A stretch of 64,000 nucleotides of DNA from NCBI GenBank assembly GCA_948567375.1, contig OX419762.1, forward strand, positions 47,721,034 through 47,785,033, read 5' to 3'. Positions 1-11,600 of the stretch are shown here, in pieces. Within the stretch, counting starts at the first letter, position 1. The number at the start of each line of letters is the position of its first letter. Below the pieces are notes generated by a model, which worked only from the letters and a program-made list of their open reading frames with translations, did no database searches and was not told the DNA's origin. The stretch comes from Lunularia cruciata. Taxonomy: Eukaryota > Streptophyta > Marchantiopsida > Lunulariales > Lunulariaceae. The position numbers and the translations under genes were made by a program.

Positions 1-2105
1 AAGGAGAAATTGTTTTATTCCTTATCACATGCTGCTAAATGACCTTGTACTATCTGAAAGAAGGGATCTTGTTGTAAAGTGGTCCTAAACTTGATTTGGA
101 CGTTTGAGTCAATTAACATTATTGTAATTGCCATTGTGATGAGAGGAAGAGTCTTCAAATTAGGTCATCATGATAGGGCATTGGGGACATATGAAACCTA
201 CTAGGTTGGTTCTCAAGTTTGATGTCAAAGAACTAAAGTTGTGTCTCCCATTGATGATGTCAACTCTTCATTTGCTCGAAATGTAATGTTTGCAACAGGA
301 GTTTGTGATTGATTTGCATGATCATTTATTTCTCCAAGAAATAATAACTCCATATCTTGGTGCCATATACCATTGCTAGTTATTCTTGAACTTGAGCAAA
401 ATATATTTTTTCTATGGTATTCAGTCAAAAAGACATAAAGGCAATGAGATGTAACCCATCTTGAAATCCTACTACAACACAACTCTAATGGTAAAGTACA
501 AGCATCAAAATCAACCACACAAGGTAGTTGAGGATCATATGGTTGAAGAATGGGTCTTGAAGATACCATATGTTTCAGCTTCTAAAATGCTTCTTTGTGC
601 TTGGTGGTCCATTGAAAGCTTGAGGTCTTCCCAAGAGATTGGTCAATGGTTTGGCCACATGAGCATAATAGTGGATGAACCGTTGGTAAAAAGTTGCCAA
701 TTCATTAAATTCCCACAAATGTATGGCATCCTTTGGAGTATTTTAATTATTTATGGCCTTGATTTTCTTCTCTTCCATCTTGATCCCCTTTGATGAGATC
801 TTATGGCCCAAGAAGGTAACTTCCTTTTGTCAAAAGGCACATTTTGACTTCTTGCAACAAAACTTCCATTGATGTAGTCATCCCATGATTTCTTGCACAT
901 GATTTGCATATTTGGCCTCCGCCTTGCTATAGATTGAAATATTATCCAAGAACACCACTACATACCTATCCAATAGTCCATCCAACACTTGATGCATCTA
1001 ATTCATGAAGATTGTTGGAGCATTAGTAAGCCCAAAAGGTAGAACTTTGCACTCAAAATGCCCATATCTTGTGCAAAAGCTTATCTTTTGCATATCCTCT
1101 CTATCAATAGTAATATGCCAATAGTCACTTTAGAGATCCAACTTGGAGAAGTATCATGCTCCACTCAATTCATCTAGCAAGTCATCAATTTGAGACAAGG
1201 GATGTGCATTCTTCAATGTTTGTTTATTGAGGCCACGATATTCAATACAAAAGTGAAGTCCTCCATCCTTCTTTGGGACAAATAGGACTTGTGCTCCAAG
1301 GAGATGTACTATATCTTATGATATCTTTCTCCAACAACTTGGTCAGTGTTGTTCAAAGCTCATCCAACTCCTTTGGTGAGAGCCGTTAGATTGTCTACTC
1401 ATTGGATGTAAAAGACCGAATCCAAGGAGTGAAATAGGAGAATGGAAACTTACATTGGGACACTTGAATGAGAGAAAACTCTGAATGCCTAGCATGAGCT
1501 TCGGCTTTGGTATTTATAGGTAGCATACAAGGCACTTGAGAAGCTTTTCAAGAAGCTTCCTTGAGCTGCTTTCTTGAAGCTTCCTTGAGCCACTTTCTTA
1601 GAGTGTAAGCCAAGTTAACTAGGAAGCTTCACAAGAAGCTTCCTTCTAGAAGCCGCCTACTTGGTGTGCAAGCTAAGCTAGTTAGAAGCTACCTGCTTGG
1701 AGTGCAAGTTAACTAGTTGGGAAGCTTTCCAAGATGCTTCTGGAATATTCTAGGCTAATTTGGCTTATTCTCTACTTTGTTAGCCTTACTAACTATGTCG
1801 CTAAACTCCATATTGTTACATTGGAGTTCTTATTGGTAATAACTCAATCTTGAAGAGAATACCACAATTGGAGGGTAATCCCTTTGATAAATCATCTAGG
1901 AACACATTTGCAAACTCTTGAACTATTTGATCAACCATTTTTTGATGAGGCTTTTGGCTCTCATCAGATTCTCCATGGGTGATCTGCTTGATCCACATCA
2001 TAAAAATAAGAATATCTCCCTCCAAAGCTTACATGATGGTTTTTTTATTGATAAACTTCTCATCTTGAGACTCACTATTCTTAGGTGTCTTACTCAAAAG
2101 TGCCA
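1..2105 (-). pseudogene. H pol remnant: reverse transcriptase, RNase H start and tether
   Basis: Broken pol on the minus strand. The RNase H entry (about 225-570) contains SSRPILQPYDPQLP, matching the same position in A. RT occupies about 480-2025 once the solo LTR at 1407-1820 is removed. The catalytic box reads FLDN instead of the FLDD seen in A (near 938-956), so one of the two metal-binding aspartates is lost through a G-to-A type change. The RT N-terminus keeps GLPSN and the linker that precedes it. Frameshifts and stops are frequent and no functional enzyme could be made. The assignment rests on collinearity with A and on RT motifs, and is firm as family membership. Confidence 0.8.
1407..1820 (-). 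mobile_element. Solo LTR of the A/H family
   Basis: A 414-bp LTR (TGTAAAAGACC...ATTGTTACA on the plus strand) matches the LTRs at 3711-4150, 27364-27728 and 32542-32952. It is flanked by perfect 5-bp duplications TTGGA (1402-1406 and 1821-1825). Removing the LTR and one TTGGA restores collinearity with the pol sequence of A around 30520. It is therefore a solo LTR left by LTR-LTR recombination after insertion into H pol. Confidence 0.93.
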
Positions 2106-2515
2106 AACAACCTAATCAATAACTCTTACCTTGGAGTTATACTTGAATGTGTCATCAGGTCCAATCAAATTGAACCTTATGACATTCAAGCCAAGGCAAA
2201 CCTAAAATGATATCATAGTGTAGAGGTGCCACTACAAACCTCATACATTCCAAATATTCATTCCCCAATCATCTCAAATGTAATAAGATGTGAGGTATGG
2301 AATGAAAAATCCTTTTTACCATCCACAATCATCGATCTAATTCTAATTATTAGCTTGATAATAATACTCAATTCTTTTGCTAATTGCATGACGTACAATT
2401 CTTAGTTTCCAAAATCAACCAAAATCTTAAAACCATGATCAAATATTATACCTTGCAAGTGAAGCAAACTTGAGTTCATGGTCAAGCTTTCAGTCTCATT
2501 GGAACTAATCAAGTT
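2106..2515 (-). pseudogene. H aspartic protease remnant
   Basis: Minus-strand sequence collinear with the protease segment of A (30971-31318). It contains the same stretches for the flap and for the region preceding the linker to RT. No continuous frame remains. It is called a retropepsin remnant only by alignment to A, whose own active-site triad is also degenerate. Confidence 0.55.
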
Positions 2516-2516
2516 C

Positions 2517-3480
2517 CTAAATGGTGGCTTGAATTCTCCTATTAGGATTCTTTGTTTCTTTGATCATCCCTCTCCACAAACTCCATTTGGGTAATTTTTC
2601 ATGGTTGTCTATTCTTGAGTGTACATTCAATAATGCGATGCTCAATTTGGTGACAATAAAAGCAACCATCATTTTGTCATAATCTTTCTCTATCCATAGT
2701 GCCAAGTGGTCTTTGTTGGATGGCATTGATCTCCATTGGTGCTAGCTCTTCCACTTGTGTGTAGTGTGTGAGCAGGTTATATGAAGGTCGAGGTCAAGAC
2801 CAAGTTATTGCAACCAAGGGATCAAAGCGCTCCACCAACTACATGTTTCCTTTAAGTTTTTGGGCTCCCACATGGTCACTTCCGACTTGGTGTGTGACTT
2901 TAAATCCTTCACAAATTGATCTAAAGCTTCACCTTCTAGTATATTTGGAGTTCAAATTATGGTGTTTTAGTTTTGTGATGTAGCTTCTTACAAAACCAAT
3001 CTACTTCACTTTTTCCAATCTATCTCATGTAGCTTGTATGGTATTTGTGGCTCAAAATCACCCAATTATTGTACACTTGAATTCTTCCCATGGCAAGATT
3101 GGCATAACAAATTGCCATTCAGCTTGCTCTACTTGGGATCACCACCATATTTTTACCATTCTATCTAATTGGTTTGAAGTCAAGAGAATCTGCCTCTATT
3201 CATCTTGAAGATTTGTAGCTTCAAAATAACACTCACAATCAAACACAAAATTCTCCATTGCTCTTAAGTGATTCTTGCCTTCAAATTCCTTGGGCTTTCA
3301 AAATCAAATTTGTTCTTCTCCTTCTCAAAATGGTGCTCTCTGTAAATGTTTTTTTGTTTTTGACGGTCTTGTTCTTCCAACAATTGAGTAAGGTGCTCAA
3401 TTTGTTACTACATAACGTTGATAACTTTGGGCATTGCTGCCATAGCTACTACTCTATCAAACTACCCATAATTATTTAAG
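2517..3480 (-). pseudogene. H gag remnant with intact CCHC zinc knuckle
   Basis: Capsid/nucleocapsid gene remnant on the minus strand. Near 2622-2665 one frame reads CFYCHQIEHRIIEC, a complete CX2CX4HX4C nucleic-acid-binding knuckle. The matching knuckle in A has lost its first cysteine (Cys to Phe). Upstream gag (to about 3480) aligns with A at 31.6-32.3 kb but is broken by stops. It lies directly between the LTR/leader and the protease, as expected for gag. Confidence 0.75.
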
Positions 3481-3710
3481 TTTACATGTAGATGTAACAT
3501 GTCTGCCATTCTCCATAAGTTACAATTGGAAGTACCAAGGGTTCATCAAACAATGTGATTGTATTCAAAAAATTCTACCCAAAGCCTGAGATAATGAATT
3601 GCATGAAATGATGCTTGGGTAGTACATGGACACTAAAATCCCAATGGTTTGGTAAAAATGGATTTGGTGGTCCATAAATTCCATCCATTCCATTCTTGCT
3701 CTAATAATAG

Positions 3711-4150
3711 TATAAAAGACCAAGGAGAGAAATAGGAGAATGGAAGATCAAAGTGAAAGATCACATTGGGACTCTTGAATGAGGGAAACTCTATATGCTT
3801 AGCATGAGTTTAGACTTTGATGTTTATACGGAACATACATGGCTCTTGAGAAACTTCTTAAGAAGTTTCCTAAAAGCCACCTTCTTAGATTGCAAGTGAA
3901 ACTAATTGGGAAACTTCTTGAGAAGTTTCCATCTACAAATTGTCTACTTGGTATGCAAGCTAAGCTAGTCGAGAAGCTTCCCAAGAAGCTGCTTTCTAGA
4001 AGCCATTTGGCATGCACATTACCAATACTTGGAAGGTACCAAGTAGCTTCCTAGATGCTTCTAAAGTATTCTTATAATTTTTGGCTAATTTGGCATATTT
4101 GCTACTTTTTTAGTCTTGATTAACTTGTCTATAAACTCCATATTGTTATA
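3711..4150 (-). repeat. 5' LTR of element H
   Basis: A 440-bp LTR homologous to 1407-1820 and to both LTRs of A. Both termini have decayed (TATAAAAG for TGTAAAAG, GTTATA for GTTACA). Right of 4150 the sequence changes abruptly to B-type pol on the plus strand. Confidence 0.85.
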
Positions 4151-4163
4151 GATATCTTGTGTT

Positions 4164-4589
4164 ATGTTACTATTCAAGGAGGAGGTTATAGGCACTCAAT
4201 ATGTTGATTTCATCCAAGTGACTATATATAATTATAGCAAATTTCACAGATCCTTGATGATCCTTGATGTTACTACATGCCACACTTTCTTGAGAGTGCA
4301 CAAGGTTTTGTCTTCTAGAGTCCTCATGTTGGCAGTACATGATAGTGTTATTTGGAAGAATCATGTGCGCAATTGGGCTCCATGCCACCTCTCAAAAATT
4401 GATGGCATTATGGATCCAAGCTTGGCACTTGTACATGCAGGCTTGCAATGTATGTTATGTAGCTCTTCTAGTGGAGCTACTACTATGTTGGTATGTGATA
4501 ATTGTTTGAGAGGATGGCACATGGCATGTTTGACTCCTCCCTTCATGGTGATTCCTCAAGGACAATGGTCATGTCCTAGATGTACTTGA
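4164..4589 (+). pseudogene. B2 pol C-terminal fragment ending in a PHD finger
   Basis: An uninterrupted 141-codon frame, N-terminally truncated by the H insertion. Residues about 1-95 correspond to the post-catalytic integrase tail. Residues 96-140 form a C4HC3 zinc finger: C96, C99, C111, C114, H119, C122, C137, C140, with the conserved aromatic W135 two residues before the seventh ligand (GQWSCPRC). This spacing is that of a PHD finger, a family that commonly reads the histone H3 tail. The protein ends one residue after the last cysteine. B1 has the same finger in decayed form. It occupies the place where chromoviruses carry a chromodomain, so a chromatin-targeting role is a reasonable inference. 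The fragment alone is not a functional gene. Confidence 0.85.
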
Positions 4590-4756
4590 CCTATAGCTAG
4601 TGCACCCTTTATATGGTATAGATTTATACATGCAACTAACAATGGTGCTTGATAGCACTTGGCTTCCTAATCTTTGTCCACCACAGGGCATAAAATGAAC
4701 TTGGAGTATATGGCTATTTGGAGTTAGAGGGATCTAAATGGCAACTAGGGAGTGAT

Positions 4757-5363
4757 TGTGGCACTTTAGAGTCCATGTATGACTTATGTGTGAGTTGTGC
4801 TTCTATATTCAATGTATGTTTTGTAGCAATTTATATATGCACAAGGATTTTCATAATATTTGTAGTGTTGAAGCTCATTTGTCATTAGATGTTGGAGTGG
4901 TAGTGTTGGTAGTCATAGTTATTTTGGTAGTTACTCATGGACTACTTGTTAGCAATCTTAATTTCATGTTAGGGCTACAAATCACATGGTGGGACATACC
5001 ATCACTTGCACCATTTGCACCATTGAATGCTTGTTAGGGTTGGAGACCTAGGTCAAGCAAAGTGGTATACTTTTGAAGTGCAATTCCATAGAGCTCAATT
5101 CTTTGATGTTTATTATTTGAGTTCATGGCTCTGGTGGACAGAGGCATCACCTAGAGTCTCTTAGGTAGAGTGGATTGGGTTTGATTGTAATCAATGCCCT
5201 ATTGTTGGCAGATTATTGAGTGAAATATCAAGTATGGATTTGATTTGAGTATGATTCAAGTAGAAGAATGAACTAATTATTGTGGCACTTTAGAGTTCAT
5301 GTATGACTTATATGTGAGTTTTGCTTCTATAGTGTATGATGTTGATAGCGATGTATATACGCA
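4757..5363 (+). repeat. 3' LTR of B2
   Basis: About 607 bp, TGTGGCAC...ACGCA, preceded by the purine-rich AGGGAGTGAT. It is homologous to 35653-38221 (C1 removed) and to 10757-11206. The first and last roughly 100 bp are themselves direct repeats (TGTGGCACTTTAGAG at 4757 and again near 5282), also seen in B1. LTR limits are inferred from TG..CA and the purine tract. Confidence 0.6.
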
Positions 5364-6490
5364 TGACACATGACACATGACATGGCAAAGATAACAATAA
5401 AGAAATGTGGTGACTACTAGGGAGGGGGTGTGAGGATCATGTCACTTTGCCACATCATAGGTACAACAGCAATAGGTTGGATGGCAATAACATTCACTTA
5501 GTAAACCATAAGTTTGATCATTGACCATGGACTCGTTGCAGAAGTTAAACAATATCTTGGGTGCATAAAATTGAATGTTGAGCATTCCTTCATCTTATCT
5601 TTGTTTGCCTTCCATTCCTCTTTGTCTTCTTGAAGTTTGTCTCAAAGTCTATTTTCTTTGGTTTATACTTTTCACCATACTTCTCATGATTGAAGTCAGA
5701 CAACAAACTGGAAAGCTGAACTTCTTTAGTATAATAAAACGTCAAGAAATTTCAAAGTAAAATGGACAATTGAAACAGGTTACGCTTGAACGAGTTATTT
5801 CTTTCTCACTTTGACCAGAACGGAAGCTAGAACTCACTACTTAGGGTATACCAATCACCTCTATTAAAACTCTATTAAATTTCAACCATAATCGACCCAA
5901 AACTAATAAAAAATAATTTATTTAACTACCATGTACAAAGTTCTAGAAGAAAAGAGAAAGAAATTCAGCTCGCTCAATAGTTCGCTATTTCCTCACCTGG
6001 ACCATAGGACGATCACAACTCAGTAACTAAAGATAACCAGACCATAGCTCACTAGATGAGGAAACTTGATCACGCTTTACTACAAGTTATTGATAAATGT
6101 AATGTAGACGTTGGGCGCATGGCCCTGCGGGGAGATACTGGAAAATTCCTGTGTCTTAGGGAAATGCTTAGACTAGAGAACAAACCATTGATAACATGTC
6201 AATATCTAGTTTCATCCAAGTGACAACGCTATCAATGCAACAACTAAGTTGCTCATGATCATGAGTTTTATTTGAGGTATCAGAGTTTTTTGTTAACATT
6301 TTTAAACGTTAGTTAACATCTTAAAATTCAATCAGATTGAATTTGAAAATGTTATCTAATGTCTTCTCACATCATCGACAACAATTGAGCAATGTGTTTC
6401 CATTGAATGATTTCACATGGTGGACACACTTAATAAATCAAGTTTTTAAGTGTCGCCAAAATTCCACGAATTATTCGCTACAGCAATCAA
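5364..6490. other. Unassigned sequence, no gene recognised
   Basis: Flank right of B2. There is no conserved frame, RNA gene or repeat copy from elsewhere in the window. GC content and CpG frequency rise towards the right. Confidence 0.5.
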
Positions 6491-8560
6491 GTTCTTGAAT
6501 CCAAGAGTGAAACAAACGAGACCTGCTAACCTGAAAAATAGCCCCCTGATAGCGAATATTCCCACCACCAAACTACAATCACTTGTTGCTGGGAAAAACC
6601 TCCGAGTCTAAAAATAGCTCAGTGGGGATCGAAAGTTACAAACACCGCTTTAGAGCGCAAGGTTTTCTTTTCGAATTTATGACTCGGAATTGTGGTGACT
6701 CGTGGGTACTTGCGAGAAGGATGGGAAGGCAAAGCTCACCTACGACCAGAGAAGAATTCATGCTGCTCAATCTCGGGCCACATTCCATTGTGGAGATGGA
6801 ACTCATTTCAAGCACTAAGATATTTCTACCAATAGATGAGTTCCATGTCGAAATCACCTAAAGCTGACACTGTACCTAGGTGGAGTTATCATAGTCGAGG
6901 GACATAAAGCACAATTTCGAAGCCTCCCTGTCACAAAGAGAAAGCAATTCACTTGGCTGGAAACGATAATTACTCAAGTGGCTATATCCACTGGTCCACA
7001 TTGCTATACGTGCTATCCGGAGGCGAACTGCGGGAAGAGAATCCGGTGAAGGCCATGAATTACTATCGCATGGTGGGAGAGGTGAACCACAAAGGCAGCA
7101 ACCAGAAGAAAGAGGGAAAAGTCCAGGGTTGAGATTTGACCGCCCGATATAGGTCCTGATAGAAGGTTGTACGAAACATTGAAGTGGGAGAAGATAGTGA
7201 GGGCCTAAGTTTGCTTTGTAAAGTTCCAGGCCATTTCTCGACGGATCCTAACCCTGATGTCCAGGGGATTAGGGTAACTTTCAGGAATGATTCCATAAAA
7301 CATATTGCTACCCCGCCGTAAGATAAACCAAGCCTGGAAAAGCGCCAGCTGCACAGGAACAGCACCATTATTGTCGGCAACACCGAAGTATGTGGTTATG
7401 CCAATCACGTAAATGAATTAAACTCTTGCCCATTGACTTCGAAGGAGACCATTTCGTTCATAAATCACTCCTGCATTCCTCGTCCGGAAACCCTTGAAGC
7501 TTTAAAGAGCTCGAGGTATTGTGGGAGTTGGATTTGTTGGGATTGGGCCCAAGAATTTGTTGTGGGAGTCAAGCAGTTAGACGGAAGTGAACCCTGTGAG
7601 ATATCCTGCAGGAAACTTACCTGCCAAGGTTGTTCTTAGCAACCTGAAAACTCGTATGCAAGCGTTGCAGCAGCAGACTCCGTTGCAAGCGTTGGCAGCG
7701 GTCCTGTCAAGTGGTTCTCACTTAAATCTAAAGCAACTAGCTTTAGCTCATCACAGATGCCCAGCGATGAAGGAATGGGGGCATGGAGATTATTGTCAGT
7801 AAGAAAGAGTGATGAGACCTACCGCTACCTCTCTTATATGCATTTCCAAAAACAAACGTTGGAGCTGTTTAACCGATTTGAGTGAGTTCAGAAATGTTTT
7901 AACTGGGGTATGATCTAGATGCTATTAATATCCTGTGAAAGCAGATAATCTGGCCACCATAATCATTACTTGGGAGAAGCAATATGAGCGTTTCAAGGCT
8001 GAGCAACCTACATACTGTGGAAGAGGTGAATTCATCATAGAGATGAGCAGCATGTCAGTGCGGATCCGGCTTCATCGCATGAGTCCTCCCTTCCAGTTGG
8101 AGCCCGATATCCAGGACGAGATTTGTTTGATCCAATGTAAATCGATTCTCTTCCTTGATCAATGACAGGGCCTGTGAATCTATGTCCGAGCAAATTTGCG
8201 TGTATGCATAGACAGGAACTCGTGATTGAATTGCGCTTATCTCGTTCGTGAGCGTTTGCAGCTCTCTGTTCAAATCTTTTCTCATGACGGAATGAAGGAA
8301 GCTACAGTAATTGCCCAGGAAAATCATACTGTGCCGTTTTGCTCGCAGTCACTAAAGTTTATTCTGGTGTGTGTGTCTATTGCATTTTCAGAAGGTAGAC
8401 TTCCAAGAAGTAAGTTTGTCGTACCGTGACTAAGATTCGAGAAGTGTTCTCTCTACTCTTATCGCACTACCGAAGTTTACTAGCACTTTTCGCACTATCC
8501 TAGTATCCTAGTCATTGAAAAGTAATATACCAAGGTCCTCTGAACCAATGATAGTTGACA
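6490..8560. other. CpG-retaining, higher-GC unique island
   Basis: This stretch keeps many CpG dinucleotides, for example four in 7021-7080 against none in 2101-2160, and has no homologous copy elsewhere in the window. Short open frames occur on both strands (6583-6861 plus, 7063-7408 minus, 7587-7802 plus, 8055-8327 minus). None shows a family motif I recognise and they overlap each other, so I do not call a gene. It may be hypomethylated single-copy DNA, a decayed gene or a recent insertion. Confidence 0.45.
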
Positions 8561-9790
8561 ATGCGTGTAGTGGAATTTCATGAGTGAAATTTCTGGTTCA
8601 TGGTCAGGCTCTCTGAATTCCAAGGTAGTCTTCACATGTGGTAATAATTCAAGCTTTGTAAGTTGATTTTTTTTTCTGTTTCAGAATCACGGGAAACAAG
8701 TCTCCTAAGTTTTCTAACTTTTCTTTGTATAGTCAACGTGACAGAGTACATAAAACATGGAAAATGTTAGCTTGATGTGAAAACCAATGTAGGAATGGTT
8801 ATTTGATCCAGGAATCTTTAATAGCGTATATGCGTCCAGTATCTTCATAGTGTTGTATTTCTTTCTTTCCATTCCCGTATCTGCTAGCTTTCGTTGCTAA
8901 AGTTCTTAGAGATTTTCTGGTTTACCTTAGCTATTTGAAACTCAGATTAGATTAGTGTCACTTCCTCTCCGTTTGAGTCAGATAACACTTTTTGTAGTAC
9001 TGCTGGGTTGGACCTTGGAAATGCCTTGAAGGGTTGTGCTTTTGATTAAATGGGCATCAAAACCAACGAAAAAATTTCGCTCATGAGTCATCAAGTTAGA
9101 TGAGAAGAAAAAGTGGATAATTTAGTGGTTCACACCCTCCATTTCCCATTCTCCTTCACTATCATATGTCAAGTGAGACAATAATTCAAAATTTTTCACT
9201 TCATATATAGACTCTGCCGTCTTAAATTTCTCTATCTTTTCTTTTCTGACCATTATATTGATGGATTAATCCTTTTCTGACTTCGGCAAATATGTTTAGC
9301 CTTTCCAACTCAATAAGATATTGTAAATATGAACATACTTGTGGATAAATTCTTCAATTCCTCCTCCTATGTCACATTCTAGTCATATTTGAGAATGAAA
9401 TTTTTTTCTCTTAATCTATTCTTCTATTAAGGATCTGTTTGGATCTTTGAGAACTTGAGGTGAAGTAAGAGATCATCCTTCATGCTCAAACTCATCATCT
9501 CTTCCTCTAAATATATATTCTTATATCGCATCTTGTATTGACCTTTTTTGTGTCTCCACTCTATGTCCATCTTTGACTAGTTTCTTTCTTTCAGTTCACT
9601 TGATGTATTTAAATCAAAGTTCTCATTGATATGTGATCTTTATCAACCTTACGTCAATGTCTAAAATGTGTGAATTACGAACCAATGGTGGAACCAATTT
9701 AACTAGAAATCCTTCTCTTGGTCCAAAATTTGCAAGGAAACTTGTATATTTGTAAGAGTAACAAATTCTGATTCACCTCCTTTGAAATTC
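8560..9790. other. AT-rich sequence, no gene recognised
   Basis: The sequence moves from the unique island into low-CpG repeat-like DNA. The right part probably belongs to relic G, whose recognisable gag begins near 9800. I see no supported frame. Confidence 0.4.
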
Positions 9791-9799
9791 TCTTTCATT

Positions 9800-10740
9800 T
9801 AAACTGCAATGTTGATTGTCTTAAAATTTGAAGATAGACTTTCATATCTCACTTTACCTTTAATTTGTGGTCACAATCCTATTACAAAGTTCTTGGTTAG
9901 TATTGCTAGTATCCCAATCATGATATTCTCCACTCCATCTACATTTTTTCTCAATACCCTCTTGAACTTTGGCTCGAATTTGTCCACTCTCTATACATAG
10001 ATGCAAGCTTGCTCCCTTCTTGTCACACACAAATTATTTTATCTACAAGATTCTTGTATCTCTCATCTTGAAGAAAGCTTTTAACAAGAGATTTTGGTAA
10101 AATTTTGCAAGTATCTACATTAGTGTATCTTACTTTCTCTTATATATCTTCACACCATATCAAGACTAAATCCTCAAATAAATCAAGCAAGAGAGAATAC
10201 CATTCCTCCTTTCTTCTCTTAGTGTGTTAAATGTACTTTATCTTGAAACCACTCATGAATAATTTAACATCCTCAATTTTCTTTCTATAGAAAGTAAAAT
10301 TTCTTGAATTTTATCACCTCTCTTATTATGATGAACTTCAATGTTACTCCTCTCTTATATTTCTCTTCTTTTTAAAATCTTTCTTCTTTTAAGCTCTCAA
10401 GTCAAGAAGATGATTATTCCTTATTTCTTCTCAAACAATATAGTCTTAAGACCTCTTTTACTTAAATCCAAGGATTTTGCATAAAGAGATAGCATAATTT
10501 CTCATAAACTATAAGTTAATCAAAGGAGAATACCTTTAACAGAGGATAAAAAGATTTAGTCCCATTCTAGAATATTACACCAAAGGCAACATAAAAGTGA
10601 AGGGGAGAAGAAAATATATCTAGCATTGTTTCTTCTTCAAAGGTGACTATCAATCTAATCCTCATATTCTACATCTCAAACATACTAAGGATAAATTTCA
10701 TGAATAATTAGTAGAGTTTTGACTAGATATGTTCACCTTC
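9800..10740 (-). pseudogene. Relic G: gag remnant, F-like Ty3/gypsy, left part
   Basis: About 9820-10160 aligns by eye with F gag at 17230-17510, in the same order and on the same strand. Shared stretches surround phrases such as TAATTTGTGGTC and CAATCCT. The region 10160-10740 would match the gag 5' side. All frames are broken. The remaining 5' leader of the same relic appears at 38222-39490, on the other side of B1, so G is inferred to be the host into which B1 inserted. Confidence 0.6.
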
Positions 10741-10756
10741 TTAACAGTTATACTAC

Positions 10757-11206
10757 TTTGTCATGCCATTTGTAGCGTCGCACCTAGATTGCTCAAACTC
10801 TAGAGTAGTAGTGTTGGTAGTTAGGAGTATCTTAGGAGTTACTCATAGGCTAGTTGTTGACTGTCAAATTTCATATTCAAGGAACTTACTACATGGTGGG
10901 CCCATTGTCACTTACATCGTTTGCACCGTTGGGTGTGTCATCAGTGGGACTGATAGGGTTGGAGACCTAGCTCAAGTTTAGGGGGTATACTTTTGTAGTG
11001 CAACTCCAAAGAGCTCACTTCTCTGAGTGTTGAGCCGTTGAGTTCCTACCTATGGTGGACAGAGGCCGGCAAGCATCACCTGGATTCTCTTAGCTAGAGT
11101 GGGTGTGGCTTGATTGTAATCAGTATCCAGTTATTGGCAAATAATTGAGTGACAGATCAAGTACTAATCTGATTGAGTGTGATTTGAGTTGTGTGAATGC
11201 ATTGAT
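10757..11206 (+). repeat. Candidate 5' LTR of B1 (partial)
   Basis: About 450 bp homologous to the body of the B1 and B2 3' LTRs, including GTAGTGTTGGTAGT and the CATCACCTGGATTCTCTTAG stretch. It lacks the roughly 100-bp subterminal repeat seen at both ends of the 3' copies. Homology stops at ATTGATTA and is followed by TATCAAAGAAG, a poor match to an initiator-Met primer site. Confidence 0.6.
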
Positions 11207-11287
11207 TATATCAAAGAAGTGAGGTCAAGGGGAAATCAGGTGCAACAACTGAAAGTGTTGGTGGTATCTCCAAGACTTGCTGATCAT

Positions 11288-11600
11288 TGGTAGCCCAATT
11301 GGAATTCTAATTTTCCCTAGTGTGCAAAATTTTGTTTGTTTGATGAAGATTTGGAGTGAGGTAGACGATGTGTGGAAGTGCTGGCCAAATTCCAAGCAAA
11401 GAGAAGCAATTTTGAAGTGGTAGTTGTGATTTTCTTGGAGATCATAGGTAGCTCGATCAAAGTTTTGATTTTCCCTAGTGTGCAGAAATTCATTTGATTG
11501 ATGCAGATTTGGCAGCGAGGCAAACGGTGTGCAGAAGTGCTGGCCAAATTTTGAGCAAAAAGAAGTAATTTTCAAGCGGTAGTTGTGATTTTGAGCTAAA
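11288..11600. repeat. Two tandem copies of a ~158-bp unit in the B1 leader
   Basis: Copies begin near 11288 and 11446. Landmarks TTTTCCCTAGTGTGCA (11311 and 11469) and GTGCTGGCCAAATT repeat with a period of 158. The copies differ at many sites. A frame on the opposite strand follows the repeat and is taken as a shadow. Confidence 0.8.

Larger units (their letters stand above)
1..4150 (-). mobile_element. Ty3/gypsy chromovirus-like element H, 5' part, cut by window edge
   Basis: This is a minus-strand LTR retrotransposon running off the left edge. From right to left it reads LTR (3711-4150), leader, gag, protease, RT and RNase H. Its sequence is collinear with element A at 29.1-32.95 kb, which carries a chromodomain, so H is placed in the same family by similarity. 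A younger solo LTR (1407-1820) interrupts it. Its LTR ends have decayed from TG..CA to TA..TA. It is inserted in the pol C-terminus of the plus-strand element B2, because sequence right of 4150 resumes as B-type pol. The left LTR lies outside the window, so its target duplication cannot be checked. Confidence 0.85.
4151..5363 (+). mobile_element. 3' end of plus-strand Ty3/gypsy element B2
   Basis: Pol C-terminus, short spacer and LTR of an element of the same family as B1 (compare 35.05-38.22 kb). The rest of B2 would lie left of H, outside the window. The order is open pol fragment 4164-4589, about 165 bp spacer ending in a purine-rich tract, then a TG..CA LTR. Confidence 0.8.

Noticed and set aside
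7063-7408. Organelle-derived insert (plastid or mitochondrial)
   Set aside because: I recognised no organelle gene or rRNA/tRNA sequence, and higher GC alone is not evidence.
6583-8327. Several 70-106-codon frames in the first island
   Set aside because: They overlap on both strands, none shows a recognised domain, and I could not connect them through splice sites.
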